Below are positions 1 through 5,304 of a stretch of 7,706 nt of DNA, one piece after another. The position numbers were made by a program, and so were the translations under genes. Origin of the DNA: an uncultured Collinsella sp. (GTDB lineage: Bacteria > Actinomycetota > Coriobacteriia > Coriobacteriales > Coriobacteriaceae); NCBI GenBank assembly GCA_900553705.1, contig USEK01000067.1, positions 1-7,706 of the forward strand. The letters are read 5' to 3'. Each line of letters opens with the position of its first letter. Positions within the stretch are counted from its first letter, which is position 1. The notes below the pieces were generated by a model. It did not search any database. It had not been told where the DNA came from and worked only from the letters and a program-made list of their open reading frames with translations.

Positions 1-51
1 AGATCTACACTCGACTAGTCGTCGGCAGCGTCAGATGTGTATAAGAGACAG
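1..51 (+). other. Illumina Nextera i5 adapter (artefact)
   Basis: This is not genomic DNA. Positions 1-10 match the end of the P5 primer, 11-18 (TCGACTAG) are an 8-base i5 index, 19-32 are the Nextera read-1 adapter, and 33-51 are the 19-base Tn5 mosaic end finishing in AAGAGACAG. An ATG at 35 lies inside the mosaic end and gives a false N-terminus reading MCIRDS to the first open frame. Native sequence begins at 52. Confidence 0.98.
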
Positions 52-460
52 CGACTACCTGACCAAGCCGTTTTCGGTCGAGGAGTTGCTCGCGCGCATT
101 CGCACGACGCTCAGGCGCCTTTCGTATGCACAAACGGGCGGCGTTGTCTCCGAGGGCTCGTTCGATACCGGCGAGTTGCATATCGATTTTGATGCCGGTA
201 TCGCCACGATGGATGGCGAGGAACTGCATCTGACGCCGATCGAGTACAAGCTCCTGTGCCTGCTGGCGCACAACGCCGACAAGGTGCTGACGCACCAGTT
301 TATCCTGCACGAGATTTGGGGCACGGCAACTAAGAGCGATCTGGCGAGCCTGCGCGTCTTTATGGGCACGTTGCGCAAGAAGATCGAGTCCGACCCCGCG
401 CACCCGCGCTATATCCAGACGCATGTGGGTATCGGTTACCGATTGGTCACCCAAGGCTAG
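52..460 (+). CDS. kdpE: KdpE-type response regulator, 5'-truncated
   Basis: This is the C-terminal 135 residues of an OmpR/PhoB-class response regulator. The reading frame enters from the adapter; base 52 is the third base of a broken codon and 53 opens with DYLTKPF, the end of the receiver domain, where the lysine is the conserved receiver Lys. About 90-100 N-terminal residues, including the phospho-accepting Asp, are missing because the library fragment ends here. After a short linker comes a winged-helix DNA-binding domain with LTPIEYKLL, the transcription-facing loop, and the C-terminal wing ending in GIGYRLV. The segment LRVFMGTLRKKIESDP followed by HPRYI closely resembles E. coli KdpE, so the likely role is activation of the kdpFABC high-affinity potassium ATPase after phosphorylation by KdpD. 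The kdp genes would lie upstream, outside the window. Another OmpR-class regulator is possible but less likely. The stop is TAG at 458-460. Confidence 0.86.
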
Positions 461-484
461 ATCGCCGGCCACCATCCCAATATG

Positions 485-551
485 AGTTGCGGTGGAATAC
501 GGTCTAAATTTGCCTCATTCCAGGCAAAACAGTCCGTATTCCACCGCAACT
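485..551. terminator. Long hairpin between convergent genes, probable terminator
   Basis: An 18-bp perfect inverted repeat (485-502 with 534-551) encloses a second 7-bp stem (509-515 with 522-528) around a six-base loop. It lies between the kdpE stop and the rlmKL stop. On the plus strand it is followed by the U-rich run ATTTTATT, which suits termination of kdpE. The minus-strand exit has no T-run, and the hairpin begins four bases past the rlmKL stop codon. The outer stem is longer than a usual intrinsic terminator, so it could instead be a dispersed palindromic repeat used as a terminator. Confidence 0.7.
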
Positions 552-554
552 ATT

Positions 555-3122
555 TTATTGGCCCTTGGGCTTGCTGGCGTAGAACTTCTTCTTTTTGGGC
601 TTGCCGGCAGGAGAGGGTTTGCCGGCAAAGTTCGACTTGCCGTTGCCGGCCTGCGCATGCGCGGGCGCCGTTGCGCGAGGCTTGCGGGCCTCGGGGTTGC
701 GCAGCTCCTCGGTTCGCTCGGCAATCTCCTCGGCGCTAAAGCCGGCCTCTGCCATGGCGTCCTCGATAGGCAGGCGGCGAACGATGTAGCAGTGGTGCAC
801 CTTCTGGTTGCGCGCGAAATCCTCGGGGATGGTCTGTGCCGTAATGTCCTCCAGCACCACGCCTGCGCGTGCGAGCTTGCGCGTCTCGGGACGGAAGCCG
901 CGCAGGTTGCAGCTAAAGATGGCATGGCCGCCCTGTGCGAGCAGGCGAGATACGCCGGCCAAAAGCTCAACATGGTCGCGCTGGACATCCCAAGTGCGGC
1001 GGCCCATCTTGGACGAGTTCGAGAACGTGGGTGGGTCGACAAAGATCAGGTCCCAGCGGTTGCGCGTCTGGCGCTGGTCGCGAATCCAGGCGAGCACGTC
1101 GTCGCGCACAAAGTGATGCTGCGGGCCCACAAAGCCGTTCTGACGCATATTGCGCTCGGCCCAGTCCAGGTAGGTGTTGGAAAGATCGACTGTCACGGTT
1201 TCCTCGACGCCGCCATCGGCCGCATAGCAGGTGGCAGTGCCGGTGTAGGCGAACAGGTTGAGGAAGCGGCGTGCCTGCTTGGCGTGCTCGCGCACCAGGT
1301 TGCGGGTGACGCGGTGATCCAAGAAGATGCCCACATCAAGGTAGTCGTCAAAGTTGACGGCAAAGGTGAGCCCGCCCTCTTCGATGAGCGGCAGGCGGCG
1401 GCGTGCGATATTGGCGCGTTCTCCCGATCCGCCCTTGCCGGCGCCCTGCTTGCCGTACTGCGAGCCGCCGCGCGAACGCATGCGGGCCTTGGCATGCACG
1501 TGCTCGGCCGGAACATCCAAGATGCGGGGCGCGATGGCCAAGATGTCGAGCATGCGGGCCTGGGCAAGCGCGGGGTCGATAGTCTTGGGCGCGGCGTATT
1601 CGGCGATGACGAGCCAGCGGCCCGGCGTCTGCGGGCAGCCCTCGTACAGATCGATGGCGGCGGAGTAATCGGGCAGGTCGGCATCGTAGACGCGGTAGCA
1701 GGTAACGCCCTCGCGCTTGGCCCACTTGCGACGCAGACGGGCATTCTTGCGCAGGCGGTTGGCGAACTGCTCCGACTCGGGGATGAGCACGGGCAGCGGC
1801 TTGCCGTCGCCCAGGTCGAGCATGGCGGCAGGCTCGGGCATAGGGGTGCCGGCGGCGTTGTCGTTGACTTCGTCGGCATCCGTGACCTCGGCCTCGGCAT
1901 CCGCACTGGTCGAAGCCTCAAACGCTGCGGCGGCGTGGTCGAGCGAAGGCCAGACTTCGACGGTCGTCTCTTCGTTGTTGGGCATGACGGCGATCGAGCG
2001 CTCGGGCTCGGCGTGGAGCGCGCGGGCCAGCAATCCGTCGCGGGTGAGCGCGGTGACCGGCGCCGCGGCAAGCTCGGGCGCGCGGCGCAGCTCGCCGATG
2101 AGCGTCATGGCGTCGTGCATAAGCGACAGCGGCGTCTCGGTCGTATCTGCGACCACGGCGGCGCTGGCGACGGCGCCCGCATGGTCCAGCACGGTGGCGG
2201 GCTTGGCGGCGCAAAAATCGACAAAGCGCTTGTAGCCGGCGCACTTGACCATGCGCTCGGCGGTCTTGCGGGCGGCGGGGTCAACATCCACAGCCACGAT
2301 GCGTGCCTGGCGCTCGCGTGCTGCCGCCTCGCGCTCGCGTGCCTCGGCAAGCAGCTGCTCCCACAGAGCGGCGTCGTGCAGCTGCCAGCCCTCAAAGCCC
2401 CAGCGCTCGCGTGCGGCGCCCGGGGCGCGGTCAGTCAGAATGTTCACGGCCTCCAGCAGCAGGCCGCCGCCGGCGCACGAGGCATCGACCAGCGTGGGCA
2501 GGGCCTCGTTCTCGTAGTCGTCGGCCGTCAGCTCGCGCTCGCACAGTGCGGTCCAGCCGACCTGCGCCAGCACCAGGGCGGCGTAGTCGGGGCGCAGCAC
2601 GTGCGCGCCCTCGCCGGCGCGGGTCGCTGCGGGCGGCAGGCGTTTGAACAGCGGGTCGCCTGAAAGGTCCAGGCTGATGCTCGCGCGGCGCTGGCGCAGC
2701 GAAAGCAGCAGGTGAACATCGGGATCGGCGGCGTCGACATCGGCGCGACGGCCCGTGGTCTCGGCCAGGCGGTCGCACAGCGCGTCTTTGGCGCGCAGGG
2801 CCGAGAAGCGCGTGTTGCGCAGCTGCTCGGTCACGCCGCGGGCGGTGATGGCGATGGTGGCGCCGGGGCGAACAATGCCCTCCCAGGCGATGTCGTAAAC
2901 GCTATCGTACAGTTCATCGGCATCTTGCGCCTCAAAGCGCCCAAGCACCACGAACACGCGGCTGGCCAGGCGCGACCACAGACAGGCGCGGTAGCCTTCT
3001 TCGAGCTCGCCCTCAAATGTAGCGCGGCCCTTCAGCCGGCGAACATGCGAAAGCCCGAGGCGTTTAAGCTCATCGGCGAGTGCGGACTCAAAGCCTTCGG
3101 GGCAGCTTGCGTAAAATTCCAT
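555..3122 (-). CDS. rlmL: Bifunctional 23S rRNA methyltransferase RlmK/RlmL
   Basis: This 855-residue cytoplasmic rRNA-modification enzyme fuses two methyltransferases. In E. coli the RlmL half makes m2G2445 and the RlmK half makes m7G2069 in 23S rRNA helix 74. Domains: THUMP-type RNA-binding region about 1-165 (opening FYASCPEGFESALADEL); RlmL Rossmann domain about 165-390; acidic Ala/Asp/Glu linker about 400-445; RlmK about 450-785, opening FANRLRKN and containing the SAM-binding FLNLFAYTGTA (620-630), the ribose-binding acidic residue in VTVDLSNTYLDWAERN, and catalytic DPPTFSNS (696-703). The RlmL half is odd: the expected DPxCGSGT reads DASCAGGG (213-220) and the expected NPPY site reads ADTTET (325-330), so its activity is doubtful. 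The last 45 residues form a Lys/Gly/Ala/Pro-rich tail ending in KKKKFYASKPKGQ. The start is supported by AGAGAGG at 3129-3135, six bases before the ATG. It is transcribed divergently from the HAD gene and convergently with kdpE. Confidence 0.93.
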   Translation of the reverse strand: MEFYASCPEGFESALADELKRLGLSHVRRLKGRATFEGELEEGYRACLWSRLASRVFVVLGRFEAQDADELYDSVYDIAWEGIVRPGATIAITARGVTEQLRNTRFSALRAKDALCDRLAETTGRRADVDAADPDVHLLLSLRQRRASISLDLSGDPLFKRLPPAATRAGEGAHVLRPDYAALVLAQVGWTALCERELTADDYENEALPTLVDASCAGGGLLLEAVNILTDRAPGAARERWGFEGWQLHDAALWEQLLAEAREREAAARERQARIVAVDVDPAARKTAERMVKCAGYKRFVDFCAAKPATVLDHAGAVASAAVVADTTETPLSLMHDAMTLIGELRRAPELAAAPVTALTRDGLLARALHAEPERSIAVMPNNEETTVEVWPSLDHAAAAFEASTSADAEAEVTDADEVNDNAAGTPMPEPAAMLDLGDGKPLPVLIPESEQFANRLRKNARLRRKWAKREGVTCYRVYDADLPDYSAAIDLYEGCPQTPGRWLVIAEYAAPKTIDPALAQARMLDILAIAPRILDVPAEHVHAKARMRSRGGSQYGKQGAGKGGSGERANIARRRLPLIEEGGLTFAVNFDDYLDVGIFLDHRVTRNLVREHAKQARRFLNLFAYTGTATCYAADGGVEETVTVDLSNTYLDWAERNMRQNGFVGPQHHFVRDDVLAWIRDQRQTRNRWDLIFVDPPTFSNSSKMGRRTWDVQRDHVELLAGVSRLLAQGGHAIFSCNLRGFRPETRKLARAGVVLEDITAQTIPEDFARNQKVHHCYIVRRLPIEDAMAEAGFSAEEIAERTEELRNPEARKPRATAPAHAQAGNGKSNFAGKPSPAGKPKKKKFYASKPKGQ

Positions 3123-3149
3123 GGGTGACCTCTCTGGTTGCGTCGCTCC

Positions 3150-3159
3150 ATTATATGAT
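3150..3159. promoter_or_regulatory. Overlapping divergent -10 elements
   Basis: The 75-base gap between two divergent genes contains TATAAT on the minus strand (3150-3155), placed for an rlmKL start near 3143 with a leader of about 20 bases. TATGAT on the plus strand (3154-3159) is placed for the HAD gene with a leader of about 32 bases. The two boxes share two bases, so the promoters should exclude each other if both are used. I find no good -35 match for either. Positions are inferred from consensus only. Confidence 0.45.
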
Positions 3160-3197
3160 GGATGCTTCGTTTGCCCTTATCCTCGAAAGGAACCCAT

Positions 3198-4025
3198 ATG
3201 ATTGATGCGTGTCCCGAACCCGCTGTGCTCTTTTTTGACGTGGACGGCACGCTGACGTCGTTCGATCCCGACAACATGACCGACAAGGACTTTTCGGCGG
3301 TTCGCCCCTCGCAGGCGGTCGTCGAGGCGTTTCATCGTCTGCGCGACGCGGGACACAAGGCGTTTATCTGCACGGGTCGCCCCCTGTGGCTCATCGCCGA
3401 TAGCTTGCGTGCGCTCGACCCCGCGGGCGTCGTTGCCATGGCGGGCGCCACGCTCGAGGTCGAGGGCCGCGTGGTGTATGAGGACTGCTTTGACGAGGAC
3501 GTTATCGAGGAGCTTGCGCGCCGTATGGCCGCGGCAGGGATTGAGGCCTTTTTCGAGACCAACGTGGCTACTTTTGCCCTGGAACCCGCGGGTGTTGAGC
3601 GGTCGTCTCTGATCGGCACTTCTGTGGTGCACAGCACCGAGGAAATGCGCGTCGACGGCCGTCTGCGCGTGGGCAAGGTAGGCATCGTCGCGAGTGACCT
3701 GGCTCGCGTAGCCAACGATGATGGCTTTATCGATTGCGAGTTTGAGCTGTGCAACACCGGTGGTCAGAATCGCGAGCTGAGCCCCAAGGGCATTGACAAG
3801 GGCGTGGGAGTGGCGCGAGCGCTGGAATACCTGGGTCGCACCGGCAACGCGCGCACCTTTGGCTTTGGTGATTCCGGCAACGATCTGGGTATGCTCGCTG
3901 CTGTCGAGACGGCCGTGGCCATGGGCAACGCCATGCCCGAGGTCAAGGCGGTCGCCGACTACGTGACCGACGATGTCGCACACGACGGCACCGTCACGGC
4001 GATGCAGCATTTCGGCCTCATCTAA
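3198..4025 (+). CDS. Cof-type HAD-IIB hydrolase (phosphatase)
   Basis: This is a 275-residue cytoplasmic haloacid-dehalogenase-superfamily phosphatase. All four HAD motifs are visible. Motif I is FFDVDGTLTSF, with nucleophile Asp14 and acid/base Asp16. Motif II is ICTGRP, with Thr59. Motif III is the lysine in SPKGIDKG (Lys197 or Lys201). Motif IV is GFGDSGNDLGML, with Mg-binding Asp225 and Asp229. The stretch from about 80 to 190 between motifs II and III is the size of a C2B cap, which places it in the Cof/YidA group acting on sugar phosphates, nucleotides or flavin mononucleotide. The substrate cannot be read from sequence. The start at 3198 is chosen over an upstream in-frame ATG at 3162 because AAAGGA (3186-3191) sits six bases before it and homologues begin close to motif I. 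The stop is TAA at 4023-4025. The transaldolase gene follows on the same strand after 193 bases and probably has its own promoter. Confidence 0.92.
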   Translation: MIDACPEPAVLFFDVDGTLTSFDPDNMTDKDFSAVRPSQAVVEAFHRLRDAGHKAFICTGRPLWLIADSLRALDPAGVVAMAGATLEVEGRVVYEDCFDEDVIEELARRMAAAGIEAFFETNVATFALEPAGVERSSLIGTSVVHSTEEMRVDGRLRVGKVGIVASDLARVANDDGFIDCEFELCNTGGQNRELSPKGIDKGVGVARALEYLGRTGNARTFGFGDSGNDLGMLAAVETAVAMGNAMPEVKAVADYVTDDVAHDGTVTAMQHFGLI

Positions 4026-4218
4026 TGAATCCCGCGTTCTGACGTTTGCTCAAACTGCGACTCTTTGCTTTTGCATGCTCAATCGATTTATCAATCCAAA
4101 CACTGAGGTGTTTATACCGTTCGCCGAGAAGATAAAAAACCGCAGTTCACGCCTTGATAAACGTAGGTAAAGTGTTTAGCAGTTTATCGGCCGTATGCTA
4201 ACGAAAGGAATCAGGCAG
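4026..4218. other. AT-rich spacer with palindromes upstream of the transaldolase
   Basis: This 193-base spacer is visibly more AT-rich than the flanking genes and has no convincing gene. It contains AAACAC-TGAG-GTGTTT (4098-4113), a perfect 6-bp inverted repeat. It also contains GATAAAC (4156-4162) mirrored by GTTTATC (4182-4188). GTGTTTA occurs twice (4108-4114 and 4172-4178). TTGATA at 4154-4159 could be a -35 but lacks a good -10 at the right spacing. The palindromes could be operator sites for the transaldolase gene. The first could alternatively be a weak terminator of the HAD gene, though no clear T-run follows it. Confidence 0.5.
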
Positions 4219-4923
4219 ATGGCAATCAAGGTGTTCGCTGACGGTGCAAACCTCGAGGGCATGCTCGACATGTACGAGAACGGCAACGTTCAGGGTTTCA
4301 CGACCAACCCGTCCCTTATGAAGAAGGGCGGCGTGACGGATTACCGCGCGTTTGCCAAGGAGGTCCTGGCCCACATCACCGATGTATCCGTCTCGTTTGA
4401 GGTCTTTGCCGACGACGTCGAGACCATGGAGGTCGAGGCCCGCGAGATCGCTACCTGGGCCGAGAACGTCTACGTCAAGATTCCGTGCGTGACCACCAAG
4501 GGCGAGTCCACCGCCGAGCTGGTCCGCAAGCTTTCCGCCGACGGCATCAAGGTCAACGTCACCACCATCTTTACGCCTACGCAGGTCGATGAGATGGTCG
4601 AGGCCGTTGACGCCGAGACGCCGTCCATCATCTCGCTCTTTGCCGGCCGCATCGCCGACACCGGCGTCGACCCCATTCCGTTTATGACGGAGTCGGTTAA
4701 GAAGGCCGCCGCCAAGCCCAACTGTGAGGTCCTGTGGGCGTCCACGCGCGAGCTCATCAACATTTACCAGGCCGAGGCCTGCGGTTGCCAGATCATTACG
4801 GTGCCCAACAGCATCCTGGCCAAGCGGAAGAACATCGGTCGCGACCCGTACGAGGTCTCGCTCGACACCGTCCGCGGCTTTGCCAAGGATATCGCCGCTT
4901 TGGGCTTCCATATTCTGCCGTAG
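4219..4923 (+). CDS. tal: Transaldolase, small TAL/FSA-family type
   Basis: This 234-residue cytoplasmic TIM-barrel aldolase belongs to the transaldolase/fructose-6-phosphate aldolase family. It is expected to move a dihydroxyacetone unit between sugar phosphates in the non-oxidative pentose phosphate pathway. Visible signatures are Asp8 in KVFADGA, FTTNPS (27-32), Schiff-base Lys87 in VYVKIP, ISLFAGRIADTG (138-149) and WASTRELINI (173-182). Two residues favour transaldolase over fructose-6-phosphate aldolase: Glu61 in SFEVFA sits 26 residues before the Schiff-base Lys, as does Gln59 in E. coli FsaA, and Phe141 in LFAGRI matches Phe178 of E. coli TalB where FsaA has Tyr. The subunit is much shorter than TalB (about 317 residues), like the compact microbial class. 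The start at 4219 is preferred over an in-frame ATG at 4195 because AAAGGA (4204-4209) precedes it by nine bases and MAIKVFADGA is the family's N-terminus. The stop is TAG at 4921-4923. Confidence 0.9.
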   Translation: MAIKVFADGANLEGMLDMYENGNVQGFTTNPSLMKKGGVTDYRAFAKEVLAHITDVSVSFEVFADDVETMEVEAREIATWAENVYVKIPCVTTKGESTAELVRKLSADGIKVNVTTIFTPTQVDEMVEAVDAETPSIISLFAGRIADTGVDPIPFMTESVKKAAAKPNCEVLWASTRELINIYQAEACGCQIITVPNSILAKRKNIGRDPYEVSLDTVRGFAKDIAALGFHILP

Positions 4924-4953
4924 GGCGAACACTGGCCGCGCCATGGGCTGTTC

Positions 4954-5025
4954 GCCCCGGCCTTCCCTTTCCCTATCGCTCACGCGCTTTGCGAGGGTCG
5001 CGCTAGGGAAAGGGAAGGCCGGGGC
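4954..5025. repeat. 22-bp perfect inverted repeat (stem-loop)
   Basis: Positions 4954-4975 are exactly reverse-complementary to 5004-5025. The arms are GC-rich with polypurine/polypyrimidine character (CCTTCCCTTTCCC / GGGAAAGGGAAGG). The 28-base loop can fold further: CGC (4983-4985) pairs with GCG (4991-4993), and pairing continues outward past an A-A mismatch. It begins 30 bases after the transaldolase stop. No T-run follows on either strand, so it is not a textbook intrinsic terminator. It may act as a 3'-end stabiliser or be a dispersed palindromic repeat. Confidence 0.75.
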
Positions 5026-5058
5026 TGCCGGCACGAGCTTGCCGGTAGGTTGGCGATA

Positions 5059-5081
5059 GGCTTCCATATCCTGCCGTGGGC
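5059..5081 (+). repeat. Degenerate copy of the transaldolase 3' end
   Basis: The 23 bases at 5059-5081 repeat 4903-4926, the end of the transaldolase gene including its stop, with one substitution and a one-base deletion. In the copy the stop triplet TAG becomes TGG. The frame would read GFHILPW. It lies in direct orientation about 155 bases downstream of the original, on the far side of the 22-bp stem-loop. Confidence 0.65.
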
Positions 5082-5295
5082 AAAGGTACCCCTGCCTGCG
5101 CCGTGCAAAATTGAGAGTATTCAGCAAGGTAAAGGCTTTTACCAGTTGGGTGAAGCACGGAACAGCCCCCGTTCTGGCTCTAATGTCGCTAAAACGGGGG
5201 CTGTTTTTGACGTTATTGTCTCTGTGGGGCGTTCGGAACGGTGGAATTTGCAGAATACTCGCGATTTTGCACATCGCTACAGGGGGTACCTTTGC
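5080..5295. repeat. Element with 48-bp imperfect inverted termini, MITE-like
   Basis: The left arm 5080-5127 and right arm 5248-5295 are inverted copies. By manual ungapped comparison 38 of 48 positions match, with an outer perfect stretch GCAAAGGTACC and an inner shared block GTGCAAAA followed by GAGTATTC. The unit is 216 bases, encodes no protein, ends nine bases from the tex stop codon, and carries a small GGTAAA/TTTACC hairpin (5128-5143) plus a strong terminator-like hairpin. Its architecture resembles a miniature inverted-repeat element or a species-specific intergenic palindrome. No clean target-site duplication is visible. Confidence 0.6.
5161..5208 (+). terminator. Rho-independent terminator
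   Basis: AACAGCCCCCGTT (5161-5173) is perfectly complementary to AACGGGGGCTGTT (5193-5205), with a 19-base loop. On the plus strand a run of five T bases (5204-5208) overlaps the stem end, suiting termination of transcripts from the transaldolase side. Reading from tex on the minus strand, only two T bases follow the stem, so its effect in that direction should be weaker. Confidence 0.8.
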
Positions 5296-5304
5296 TTTGG
5301 CGGT

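Larger units (their letters stand above)
4924..5304. other. Structured convergent intergenic region, 381 bases
   Basis: No gene is supported here. The stretch separates the transaldolase gene from the convergently transcribed tex. In order it holds a 22-bp perfect stem-loop (4954-5025), a short GCCGGCA/TGCCGGT hairpin near 5027-5046, a degenerate copy of the transaldolase gene's last bases (5059-5081), and an element with long inverted termini (5080-5295) enclosing a terminator-like hairpin. Plus-strand open frames through it run on into the antisense of tex and have no family resemblance. Confidence 0.8.

Noticed and set aside
35..52. ATG at 35 as start of the response regulator
   Set aside because: The ATG lies within the Tn5 mosaic end of the adapter; the real gene continues upstream beyond the fragment.
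5..475. Antisense 156-residue open frame opposite kdpE
   Set aside because: Its C-terminus is translated from adapter and the rest mirrors the kdpE frame; no family resemblance.
492..2663. Very long (723-residue) plus-strand open frame antisense to rlmKL
   Set aside because: It arises from GC-biased third positions of the real gene, shows low-complexity Ala/Gly/Arg composition, starts inside the intergenic hairpin and has no recognisable domain.
3973..4170. Small plus-strand frame overlapping the HAD gene end and spacer
   Set aside because: It overlaps the HAD gene out of frame, has no ribosome-binding site or recognisable family, and its distal part lies in the AT-rich spacer.
4954..5295. 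CRISPR array or tandem-repeat array
   Set aside because: The repeats are inverted or occur only twice; there are no regularly spaced direct repeats.
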